From Rhodothermales bacterium (GTDB taxonomy: Bacteria; Bacteroidota; Rhodothermia; Rhodothermales; Bin80): a stretch of DNA of 64,000 nucleotides. Below the pieces are notes generated by a model, which made no database searches, was not told the origin of the DNA, and was given only the letters and a program-made list of their open reading frames with translations. Location: positions 1-64,000 of the forward strand of contig JANQES010000132.1 of the NCBI GenBank assembly GCA_028278205.1, read 5' to 3'. Shown piece by piece: positions 47,897 through 55,748 of the stretch (within the stretch, counting starts at the first letter, position 1; each line of letters begins with the position of its first letter). A program made the translations under genes and the position numbers.

Positions 47897-49369
47897 ATGG
47901 AGCACGCCTTATTAAACTACGTCAACGGCCAGTGGACACGCTCCCAGGCCGGCACCTATTTGCCTGTTATGAATCCGGCCACTGCCGATGTGCTCACCAC
48001 GGTGCCGCTGACCCCTGCGCAAGAGGTCGATGCCGCTGTTCAGGTTGCTGCTGAGGCTTTTCAGGGATGGCGTCGCATCCCGGCCACCGACCGCATTCAG
48101 TATCTCTTTGCCTTCAAAAATCTGCTCGAAGAGAATCTGGACGATCTTGCCCGCACGATCACCGAGGAGTGCGGCAAGACGTTCAACGAAAGCAAGGGTG
48201 AGTTCCGGCGCGGCATCGAAAATGTGGAGACGGCCTGCGGCATCCCCAGCCTCATGCAGGGCTACAACAACGAAGACATCGCCAGCGGCATCGACGAGCA
48301 TATGATCCGCCAGCCGCTCGGTGTCGTCGCGGCCATCACCCCGTTCAATTTTCCGGGGATGATCCCGCTGTGGTTTCTGCCCTACGCCATCGCTACGGGC
48401 AACTGTTTCATCCTCAAACCCAGCGAAAAAGTGCCCACGACCAGCCACCGGCTCTTTGAACTGCTGGAAGAGACGGGGCTGCCCGCCGGGGTGGTGCAAC
48501 TCATCCACGGCGGCAAAGAGACCGTCGATGCTCTGCTCGATCATCCGGTGGTCCGCGCCGTCAGTTTTGTAGGATCGACGCCGGTGGCGCGGTATGTCTA
48601 CGAGCGCGCGGCGGCCACGGGCAAGCGCGCGCAGTGCCAGGGCGGCGCCAAAAACACCGTCGTCGTCCTGCCCGACGCCGACCTCGACATGACCACGCGC
48701 ATCGTCGCCGATTCGGCCTTCGGCTGTGCTGGGCAGCGGTGCCTCGCCAACTCGCTGGCCGTGACCGTCGGCGCGGCGCGCGAGCCGTTCACCGAGGCTA
48801 TTGCCGAGGCGGCGGCCACGCGCAGGGTGGGCTATGGATTAGCCGACGGCGTGGAGATGGGTCCCGTCATCACCGCTGAGAGCAAAACGCGCATCGAGCG
48901 CCTCGTCGGGGTAGCCGAGCAAGAGGGCGCCCGCGTGCTCGTCGATGGACGCGGCGGGCAGGTGGACGGCTTCGAAAACGGCTACTGGGTCTTCCCGACG
49001 ATCCTCGACGGCCTGCCGCTCGACGGCGAGATCGCCAACACCGAAATCTTCGGCCCCGTCTTCGGGCTGATGCACGTCGAAAGTCTCGACGACGCCATTG
49101 CCCTGATCAACCGGAAGGCCTACGGCAACATGGCGTGCCTGTTCACGAGCAGCGGCGCGGCGGCGCGGCAATTTCGGTACGAGGTGGAGGCGGGCAACGT
49201 AGGCATCAACCTCGGCGTGGCCGCGCCGATGGCTTTTTTCCCGTTCAGCGGGTGGAAAGCGAGCTTTTTCGGAACACTCCACGCCCAGGGTCGCCATGCC
49301 ATCGAGTTCTACACCCAGACCAAAGTCGTCGTCGAACGCTGGCCGCGTGAGTGGAGCCGGGTGTTTTAG
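47897..49369 (+). CDS. mmsA: CoA-acylating methylmalonate-semialdehyde dehydrogenase
   Basis: A 490-residue aldehyde dehydrogenase of the MmsA/IolA group. The catalytic nucleophile is Cys282 in FGCAGQRCLAN. The CoA-dependent group is shown by CQGGAKNTVVVLPDAD in place of the usual ELGGK glutamate motif, and by PFSGWKASFFGTLHAQG. NAD is held by ITPFNFPGMIPLWFLPYAIA and FVGSTPVARYV. It converts methylmalonate or malonate semialdehyde to propionyl- or acetyl-CoA in valine, inositol or pyrimidine breakdown. No other gene of those routes is nearby. The stop codon lies in the GTGTTTTAG repeat. Confidence 0.94.
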   Translation: MEHALLNYVNGQWTRSQAGTYLPVMNPATADVLTTVPLTPAQEVDAAVQVAAEAFQGWRRIPATDRIQYLFAFKNLLEENLDDLARTITEECGKTFNESKGEFRRGIENVETACGIPSLMQGYNNEDIASGIDEHMIRQPLGVVAAITPFNFPGMIPLWFLPYAIATGNCFILKPSEKVPTTSHRLFELLEETGLPAGVVQLIHGGKETVDALLDHPVVRAVSFVGSTPVARYVYERAAATGKRAQCQGGAKNTVVVLPDADLDMTTRIVADSAFGCAGQRCLANSLAVTVGAAREPFTEAIAEAAATRRVGYGLADGVEMGPVITAESKTRIERLVGVAEQEGARVLVDGRGGQVDGFENGYWVFPTILDGLPLDGEIANTEIFGPVFGLMHVESLDDAIALINRKAYGNMACLFTSSGAAARQFRYEVEAGNVGINLGVAAPMAFFPFSGWKASFFGTLHAQGRHAIEFYTQTKVVVERWPREWSRVF

Positions 49370-49428
49370 TGTTTGAGTGTTTTGGTGTTTTAGTTGATCG
49401 AACTCAAGCACTAAAACATCATAACACC
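49361..49428. repeat. GTGTTTTAG/GTGTTTTGG inverted array
   Basis: GTGTTTTAGTGTTTGAGTGT words (49361-49393) pair with CTCAAGCACTAAAACATCAT words (49403-49428). The first unit contains the mmsA stop TAG and its last codons (Val-Phe). Confidence 0.75.
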
Positions 49429-49448
49429 GCAATCTTATCAGGCCAAAC

Positions 49449-51209
49449 TCAGCGCCGTCTCGTCATAATGACATCCATCGGGCGGCCTCGCGCCGTTGCG
49501 TCGAGGGTTTCGATGGCGGCTAATAATTCTTCGTTGATGGAGACGGGGTGGCGGGTTTTTACCTCCTCTAAAAATCCCTTGAGCACCTCGCGTTGCCGGG
49601 CTTTTTGGGCATCGGCCAGAACGGTGTCGTGAATTTCTTCCAGCGCGGGCACCGTCGCGGGCTGCCGGTCTCGCAGGCGAAAGACCGAATAGCCGACGGT
49701 CACGGTGTCGAGCTTCACCGGGACGGGGCCGGCGAGTTCGCCCACCGCCATCGTGAAAGCCTGCTCGCCTATCGTGCCGAAGGCGCCGGCGGCAAAATAG
49801 CCCAGTTCGCCATCGCGTTCGGCGGCCCAGCGTCGGACGGAATGCGCGCGGGCCAGCGTCGCCAGATCCGCGCCGTTTTGGATCGCCTGATAGAGCGAAT
49901 CGGCACGTTGCCGGTCTCGCACCATCACCTCTCGAATGTTTACTGTTGAGGGAATCTGATAGCGCATCCGGTTGGCTTCGTAGAAAGCCCGCGCGTCTGC
50001 CTCCGAGACCTGCACCGTGTCGAGCAGCGCGCGGCGCATCAGGGTTGATACGGCTTCTTCGCGGATGCGCGCTACCTCTTCCTGAACCGCTGCGTCTTGC
50101 TCAAGCTGGCGTCGGTAGCCTTCTTGCATCAGATAGTCATCCCGCACCATCTCGGCGATGCGCATCGTCAAGGGACCAGGGTTTGTCAGCGCCGGGCGGC
50201 TGGCGGGCGGCATCGCCTCGATCCGGTCGAAGAAGGCGCGCACGGTCCAGGCGCCGCCGGTAAAGACGACGAGTTCCTGATCCATCAGATCGGAGAGGCG
50301 AGGGCGCACCGCGTGGATGTGCTGGAAGGGCGGCAGCGGCGATTCTTCTCCACGCCGGCTCACAGCCTCCTGCGCGCGTTGAACCAGCGCCTTGAGCACC
50401 GGACCTCGGATGCGCGGGTGCTGATCGGCGGCCAGATTGGCCAGATACTGCCGGGCGTGCGTGGCTTCTTTGCGGCGGCGGATGATCGTTTCGATATAAT
50501 TGCGACGCGCCTCGAAGGCGGTTTCGGTGTGGATAAGATTCTCCTTCCGATCGACCAGTTGAATCAAGTGAACGCCCACGTTGCTCTTGGTGGGGGCGGA
50601 GACTTCGCGGTGATTGAGGCCGTAGGCGGCGGTTTCCAGGCGTTCGTCCAGATCGCCCCAGCGGAATTCCTTTGGGCTCAGGATCTGCTGCAATTCGCCT
50701 TCGGAGCGGGCACGTTCGAGGGCCAGGTCTTCGAAAGCCACGCCCTGCTGCACCCGTCGAAAAGCTGCCTGCGCCTCGGCTTCAGACCGAAACAAGAGCT
50801 GGCGCAGAAACAGCCGCTGGTTCAACAAGACGAACGCCGCCCGCACTTCATCTTCGCTGACGTCGATCTCGTCTCGGACGACCTCGCGGTAGAGCGTCTG
50901 AATGACGGCCTGCTGCTCGTGCCAGCGAAGCACCCGCTGTACATCGTCCCGCTGATCGAGCCCGGCTTCCAATCCTGCTACGGCCAGGAGCTTTGTTTCG
51001 ATAGTCGATTCGAGAAAAGCTTGCTTGCGAGCCGCCACATCTTGCGTCGCCAGCTTCGCATTCGCCGGCGCCAGTTCATACCCGATGCGAAAATCCCGCA
51101 CCGTGATCGCCCGCTCCCCGACGCGTGCCACAACGGCCTGATCGTCCACCGACTCCTGGCTTGAGCAGGCGATGAAGGTGAGGAGGAGCAGGAGGTAGAG
51201 AGGACGCAT
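49449..51209 (-). CDS. Peptidylprolyl isomerase lipoprotein with two parvulin-type regions (SurA/PrsA-like)
   Basis: A 586-residue lipoprotein, signal MRPLYLLLLLTFIAC. It has the N-terminal SurA-like helical arm (VVARVGERAITVRDFRIGY), a first degenerate parvulin region around LFLRQLLFRSEAEAQAAF to GVHLIQLVDRKENLI, and a second, better one: INIREVMVRDRQRADSLYQA-type start (about residue 425), LATLARAHSVRRWAAERDGE, LGYFAAGAFGTIGEQAF and VGYSVFRLRDRQPA. It likely helps fold outer-membrane proteins, which fits the barrel and TonB receptor encoded just upstream on the same strand. Catalytic histidines are not obvious, so chaperone use is likely. Confidence 0.85.
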   Translation of the reverse strand: MRPLYLLLLLTFIACSSQESVDDQAVVARVGERAITVRDFRIGYELAPANAKLATQDVAARKQAFLESTIETKLLAVAGLEAGLDQRDDVQRVLRWHEQQAVIQTLYREVVRDEIDVSEDEVRAAFVLLNQRLFLRQLLFRSEAEAQAAFRRVQQGVAFEDLALERARSEGELQQILSPKEFRWGDLDERLETAAYGLNHREVSAPTKSNVGVHLIQLVDRKENLIHTETAFEARRNYIETIIRRRKEATHARQYLANLAADQHPRIRGPVLKALVQRAQEAVSRRGEESPLPPFQHIHAVRPRLSDLMDQELVVFTGGAWTVRAFFDRIEAMPPASRPALTNPGPLTMRIAEMVRDDYLMQEGYRRQLEQDAAVQEEVARIREEAVSTLMRRALLDTVQVSEADARAFYEANRMRYQIPSTVNIREVMVRDRQRADSLYQAIQNGADLATLARAHSVRRWAAERDGELGYFAAGAFGTIGEQAFTMAVGELAGPVPVKLDTVTVGYSVFRLRDRQPATVPALEEIHDTVLADAQKARQREVLKGFLEEVKTRHPVSINEELLAAIETLDATARGRPMDVIMTRRR

Positions 51210-51253
51210 TTATGATGTGGCTGATGTTGGTACTTTGCAGAGACGATGGCGCC

Positions 51254-51425
51254 GGTCATTACGCTCGCCTTCGGCTCGCTGTCAATTGCTTCGCGTCATT
51301 TGCTCCGCGTCATTCATTGTCAAGGTTGACCCAAGACAATAAATGACAGCGACCGAAGGGAGCCAATGACGCGAGCGTAGCGAGCAATTGACACGAGCAA
51401 CGCGAGTAAATGACTCACAATGACC
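51254..51425. repeat. GTCAATTGCTTCGCGTCATT word array with inverse
   Basis: TCATTACGCTCGCCTTCGGC and GTCAATTGCTTCGCGTCATT words (51257-51318) are mirrored by AATGACGCGAGCGTAGCGAG and CAATTGACACGAGCAACGCG words (51355-51425), around the stem AATGACAGCGACCGAAGGGA. The CGAGCGAAGCGAGCGTAAT word is shared with the 6617 element. It fills the 255-base gap between the PorV-like and parvulin genes. No gene is seen there. Confidence 0.7.
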
Positions 51426-51464
51426 CACACCAACCTCCAGACAACGCGAGGCGGTGAGGACCAC

Positions 51465-52637
51465 TTAAAAAGCGATAATCAAGGCGACTTCGTGTACGTT
51501 TTCGAGGATGCCGAAGTCGGTGAAGGAATAATCCACGCCGAGGGCGGTGTTGGCGAAGAGTTCGTAGTGGAACCCCACGCCCAGCGTCAGCCCTTCTTCG
51601 CTGTCTTCGAGGAAGAGCGTGCGGTAGCCGGCGCGGAGGGCCAGCAGGTCGCGAAAAGCATACTCCGCCCCGACGTTCAGATATTGCGCGTTATCGTTGG
51701 GCACCACGCCGTCGACGGCCACCGTCAGGCGGTTGGGCATTGTCTGGATGAGATCCATGGCGATGCCCATGCGCAGCGTCAGCGGCAGTTGAAAGTCTTC
51801 CGTTTCCAGGTTGGCGAAGACGCGGTCGTTGTTGCCGAATTCGTTGGGCGAGATGTCTACCTCCACCTGCGTATCCGTCCCATCGAGTTTCATGTCGCCG
51901 CCGAAGTTGCTGATGCTCATGCCGAAGCTCAGGCCGCGAAACTCGCTGCGGAAGAGGCCGCCGAAGTCGAAGGCGATGGTCTGGGCCGTCGAGTTATAGA
52001 TTTTCTGGCGGATGTATTTGAAGTTGGCGCCGATGGCAAAGCGACCCGTGAGCGCGCGCGCATAGGAGAGCCCGATGGCAAGGTCGCTGGCATTGAAGAG
52101 CTCGCCGGTGCCTTCGGGCTGAAGCACCGTGCGCACTCTCATCTCCGGCATCGTCAGGCTGGTGATGCTCGCGCCGAGTGTGCCGAAGCCCTCGACGGGC
52201 AGCGCAATGCCGATGAAATCGAAGTTGATGTCGGCCAGCCATTCGGCATGCGAGGCGATGAGCGTGTTGTTTTGCAGATGCGCCAGGCCGGACGGATTCC
52301 AGTAAAGCGCCGAGGCATCATCGGCGCGTCCGGTGAAGGCGCCGCCCATCGCCTTAGCGCGCGGCCCGACTTCGATGGACAGGAACGTAGCCGCGCTCAT
52401 GCCCGTCTTCGTCAACCCGCCGAATTGGGCGCGGGCCGTCATGCTCGGCAGCAACGCGAGGAGGAGGATGAGGGAGAGGGCGAGAGGGCGAAAGGGTGAG
52501 AGGGTGAGAGGGTGAGAGGGAGATATGTTTTTAATCCCCCTTTCTCCCTTTCTCCCTTTCTCCCTTTCGCAAAAATCCCTTTCCCCCTTTCCCTCTTTCT
52601 CACGAACCCCTTTCGAAAAAGCAAGTCTGTCTCTCAT
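51465..52637 (-). CDS. PorV/PorQ-family outer-membrane beta-barrel protein with repeat-encoded leader
   Basis: A 390-residue barrel of the PorV/PorQ (UPF0164-like) family: FLSIEVGPRAKAMGGAFTGR, ADDASALYWNPSGLAHLQ, IGLSYARALTGRFAIGANFK, and a last strand ending in phenylalanine (EVALIIAF). Relatives serve type IX secretion or transport at the outer membrane. The start at 52637 is firm: AAGGAG lies eight bases upstream. Between it and the signal core LALSLILLLALLPSMTARAQ lie about 40 codons of a GGGAGAAAG/CTCTCACCC inverted repeat (EKEGKGERDFCEREKGRKGE, then SPSHPLTLSPFRP) kept in frame. It follows the TonB receptor gene by 29 bases. Confidence 0.9.
   Translation of the reverse strand: MRDRLAFSKGVREKEGKGERDFCEREKGRKGERGIKNISPSHPLTLSPFRPLALSLILLLALLPSMTARAQFGGLTKTGMSAATFLSIEVGPRAKAMGGAFTGRADDASALYWNPSGLAHLQNNTLIASHAEWLADINFDFIGIALPVEGFGTLGASITSLTMPEMRVRTVLQPEGTGELFNASDLAIGLSYARALTGRFAIGANFKYIRQKIYNSTAQTIAFDFGGLFRSEFRGLSFGMSISNFGGDMKLDGTDTQVEVDISPNEFGNNDRVFANLETEDFQLPLTLRMGIAMDLIQTMPNRLTVAVDGVVPNDNAQYLNVGAEYAFRDLLALRAGYRTLFLEDSEEGLTLGVGFHYELFANTALGVDYSFTDFGILENVHEVALIIAF
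52487..52600. repeat. GGGTGAGA/TCTCCCTTT inverted array inside PorV-like gene
   Basis: The purine arm 52487-52527 (GGGTGAGAGGGTGAGAGGGA words) and pyrimidine arm 52537-52600 (CCCTTTCTCCCTTTCTCCCT words) fold back. Both lie within the translated leader of the 52637 gene, downstream of its ATG and upstream of the signal core. Confidence 0.85.
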
Positions 52638-52645
52638 GATGCACG

Positions 52646-52651
52646 CTCCTT
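52646..52651 (-). promoter_or_regulatory. Ribosome binding site AAGGAG for the PorV-like gene
   Basis: AAGGAG on the minus strand ends eight bases before the ATG at 52637. It is one of few strong sites in the window and fixes the start upstream of the repeat-encoded leader. Confidence 0.85.
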
Positions 52652-52666
52652 AGAAAGGATTGACAC

Positions 52667-55486
52667 TCAGAACCCAATCGTCACGCCGAAGCGCACCTGG
52701 CGCGGCGACGTGAAATAGTCCGGACGCGAGAAAAACTCATCGATCGAGTTGATCCCCCGGACGCGCCCGGTCAGTTGCGATTGGATGGTGAAGCCGGCGC
52801 GTCCCGTGTCGCGGAAGACAATCGACTCGTTGCGCCGGTCGAAGATGTTGAAGACTTTCAGGAAGAACGCGTAGCTCATCCGGCCCAGCCGCAGCGAATA
52901 GTCGGCCTTGAGGTCGAACGTGAGCGTGGCCGGCGAGCGCGCGGTGTTTTCGAACGCCTGGCGGATGTTCAGGAACGTCGGCGTGTAGGGCAGGCCGCTG
53001 CCGTAGCGCCCCAGCAGCGTGATGCGCGCCCCTGCCGCCGGCGAGACGTTGATGGCCGCGTTGATCGTGTGGCGTTGGTCCCAATCGAGCGGCACCAGTT
53101 TTTTCTCCGGCTCGCGGTTGGCCTGCGCGTCGATGAAGGCCGCGTTCGGCTCCGAGGCGTTGCCCTCGGCCACCTGAAACGTGTAATCAATCGAGGCCGA
53201 GAGCCAGTCGGAGTGGCGCTGGTTGAGCGCGAAGACGAAGCCGCGCACCGTTCCGAAATCGCGATTCTCATACCGGGCGTAGCGATCCAGGCCCGTCCGC
53301 AATTCATAAATCTGCGTGCCCAGCAGATCGCGGATGTCTTTGTAATAAGCCGTGATGTCGAACGCCAGATTGTCCGTCAGTTGCTGCTGGAGGCCCACTT
53401 CGTAGATGATGGTTTTTTGCGGCTCGAGATCGGCGTTGCCCATCAACGTGCGCAGCCGCCCGATTTCGACCTCGAACTCGGAGTTGGCGTAGAGGAACTG
53501 AAACAGCGGCATCTGGAAGAAGAAGCCGTAGGAAAAATGCAGCACGCCCCGGTCTGAAAGCGGAAAAGCGATGCCCAGGCGCGGGCTGATGAGACTCTTC
53601 AAACTGGCATCGGTGTGATTGTCCAGATTCGCCGGGTCGCGCAGATCCGTCGGCACCGTCGCGTTCGGGTCGAAGGCGTCGTAGCGCAGCCCGATGTTGA
53701 GGATCAGGTGATCCAGTTCGATTTTGTCCTGAATGAACGCAGCCAGTTCGCGGGGACGGTGCGTGTATCGATTGTTGAACGGCGATTCGCGCGGTGGCAA
53801 CGCCGGCTCGAAAGGCACGATCTCGATGCCGTTTTCGTTGCGCGCCGGGATGATCTTAAATTCCTCGAAATTCAACGCATGCACCCGCACCTCGGCGCCC
53901 GCTTTCACCTGATGAACTTTGGTGATCTGGCTGGTGATGTCGAATTTGCCGACGTACGTTCGGGTCGAACGGTTGCTGTGCCAGGGATCGGTGCCGCCCG
54001 CGTAAAATGCATTGTCCGAGACCGTCAACAGCAAATCCGGATCCTGGTAACGCGGGTCGAATGGATTTTCGTAGACGAAACTCTCGGCCTTGTTGTAGAT
54101 CGATGAAAAGCTGACGTTGTAAAACGTGGTGCTGTTGACCAGATGGTTCCAGTTGGTCAAAAACGTATAGCCGTCCTGAAACTGCGTCGACGATCCATCC
54201 GGATTGAACCGGTAGCGGTGGAAGTTGTGCGACTGATTCTCCGGCGCAAACTCCCGGCCTTCCTGCGACCAGTCTTTCGCCTCGACGGTGTTGACCATCA
54301 GGCTGGCGGCCAGCTTCATCGTCGGTTTGAAACTGTAGGAGAGCTTGCCGTGGAGCGTCTGCTTACGCGTGAACTGCATCGGGATCACCGCGCCGTCGCC
54401 CGTGGCGTCGATGCGCCAGAGCGTCGAGTCGTCGGCGGAGAAATCGGACGAGTCGGCGGGGTTGAAAAGGCGCGTGCCGAAGAGGTAGCCGTCATCTTCC
54501 AAAAAGCGGCCTGTGACGAAGAATTTCAGCTTTTTCCCGGTAAACGGCACCGGCCCGCTCAGCGAAAACTGGCCGTTGACGATGCCCATCGGATCGACGT
54601 CGTCGATGTGCGCAAAGAGGCCCTCTTCGCTGGTGATGTAATCGCCGAAGTAGCCGGTGGCCGTGCCTTCGAGCCGGTCGCCGCCCTCTTTCGTGACGAT
54701 GCTGACGACGCCCGACATCGCCCGCCCATACTCGGCGTTGAAGGTGCCGCTGATAACCTGAAGCTCCTGCACCGACGCATTCTCTACCTCCACCGCAATC
54801 TCACCGGAATAGACATCGCTCAGCGCCATTCCATCGACCATGTAAACCACCTCTTCGGAGCGCCCGCCCCGGATGTGCAACTCGCCGTCGCGCCCCTCCG
54901 TCACGCCGGCCTGAAGCTGGACCACGTCGGAAAATTCCTCGACCGGCAACATATCAATCTCATCGGCCCCGACGACAGATTGGGTGGCCGTCATGTCTTT
55001 GGTGATCATCTCCCGCTGCGCCACGACCACGACCTCTTCATCCATCGTGATGGCTTCCGAGAAAAGCATCACGTCGGGCACCTTCGTCGTCAGGTTCGTC
55101 TGCACGATCACGTTATCGATAATCCGGGTCTGATAGCCCAGCATCGACACCTGAATCTGATACTTGCCCGGCGCGATGTTGAGGATCAGAAACTCGCCGT
55201 CGAGATCCGTCGCCGCCCCCGACGTGGTGCCGACGACGATGACGTTGGCCCCCGGCAGCGTCTCGCCCGTCTCCGCATCGAGCACCTTCCCGACGATCTT
55301 GCCGCTGACGCTCGCCCAGGCGGGGCTGGCGCTGCTGGCGAGAAGGATCAAGAGGATGAGCAGGGTGAGGATGTTGAGTTGGAGAGCCGGAGAGTCGGGG
55401 AGTCGGGGAGTCGGAGCAGCTTCTTCGTTTTTGGGCGGGGCCGCTACTTTTTCTGGAAAATTGCTCGGATGAAGGTCGCAGAACAC
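52667..55486 (-). CDS. TonB-dependent receptor with carboxypeptidase-regulatory-like N-terminal domain
   Basis: About 939 residues from GTG 55486. After a signal core LTLLILLILLASSASPAWA comes a CarboxypepD_reg-like domain (GKVLDAETGETLPGANVIVV, LGYQTRIIDNVIVQ), then the plug (EFSDVVQLQAGVTEGRDGEL, HIRGGRSEEVVYMVDGMALS, FNAEYGRAMSGVVSIVTKEG) and a 22-strand barrel ending FGVTIGF. It imports or handles a large substrate at the outer membrane. Start unclear: the frame is open to 55720 through two repeats. GTG 55486 has AAGGAG nine bases upstream, but both lie in a repeat. GAGTCGGG words (55381-55414) encode PTPRLPDSP before the signal core. Confidence 0.9.
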   Translation of the reverse strand: MFCDLHPSNFPEKVAAPPKNEEAAPTPRLPDSPALQLNILTLLILLILLASSASPAWASVSGKIVGKVLDAETGETLPGANVIVVGTTSGAATDLDGEFLILNIAPGKYQIQVSMLGYQTRIIDNVIVQTNLTTKVPDVMLFSEAITMDEEVVVVAQREMITKDMTATQSVVGADEIDMLPVEEFSDVVQLQAGVTEGRDGELHIRGGRSEEVVYMVDGMALSDVYSGEIAVEVENASVQELQVISGTFNAEYGRAMSGVVSIVTKEGGDRLEGTATGYFGDYITSEEGLFAHIDDVDPMGIVNGQFSLSGPVPFTGKKLKFFVTGRFLEDDGYLFGTRLFNPADSSDFSADDSTLWRIDATGDGAVIPMQFTRKQTLHGKLSYSFKPTMKLAASLMVNTVEAKDWSQEGREFAPENQSHNFHRYRFNPDGSSTQFQDGYTFLTNWNHLVNSTTFYNVSFSSIYNKAESFVYENPFDPRYQDPDLLLTVSDNAFYAGGTDPWHSNRSTRTYVGKFDITSQITKVHQVKAGAEVRVHALNFEEFKIIPARNENGIEIVPFEPALPPRESPFNNRYTHRPRELAAFIQDKIELDHLILNIGLRYDAFDPNATVPTDLRDPANLDNHTDASLKSLISPRLGIAFPLSDRGVLHFSYGFFFQMPLFQFLYANSEFEVEIGRLRTLMGNADLEPQKTIIYEVGLQQQLTDNLAFDITAYYKDIRDLLGTQIYELRTGLDRYARYENRDFGTVRGFVFALNQRHSDWLSASIDYTFQVAEGNASEPNAAFIDAQANREPEKKLVPLDWDQRHTINAAINVSPAAGARITLLGRYGSGLPYTPTFLNIRQAFENTARSPATLTFDLKADYSLRLGRMSYAFFLKVFNIFDRRNESIVFRDTGRAGFTIQSQLTGRVRGINSIDEFFSRPDYFTSPRQVRFGVTIGF
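55381..55414. repeat. GGAGAGTCGG tandem words in receptor leader
   Basis: Three to four GGGGAGTCGG-type units, read on the minus strand as CCGACTCCC, encode the residues PTPRLPDSP that join the upstream repeat to the receptor's signal core. Confidence 0.7.
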
Positions 55487-55631
55487 ACCCCGCCCCTCCT
55501 TCGTCGGGGCACCTCTCTCAAGAGGGGACTTTACTGTGTTTGTTGCCTTTGGCCCACGTTTTTTGCTTATCGCCTCCGTGGAAAATTTCCCTCTTGAGAG
55601 GGGTGCCGAGCGCAGCGAGGCGGGGTGTGTC
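55482..55631. repeat. ACACCCCGCCCCTCC / GGAGGGGCGGGGTGT-type large palindrome
   Basis: AACACACCCCGCCCCTCCTT and CACCTCTCTCAAGAGGGGA (55482-55528) are mirrored by TTCCCTCTTGAGAGGGGTGC and GCGAGGCGGGGTGTGTC (55586-55631). It resembles the element at 11687 in containing CTC-TTGAG-AGG cores. It lies over the upstream part of the TonB-receptor frame and holds a possible AAGGAG and GTG start. Confidence 0.8.
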
Positions 55632-55748
55632 AGCCGTCGGTGCCTTTCAGCACGACCAGAGCGTAACAATCCCGCCTGAGTCCAGGGAGAGAGAGTCGAT
55701 CTGATGGCGCGATACATCATCGTACGATGCCCTGGTTCGTAAAAAAAC

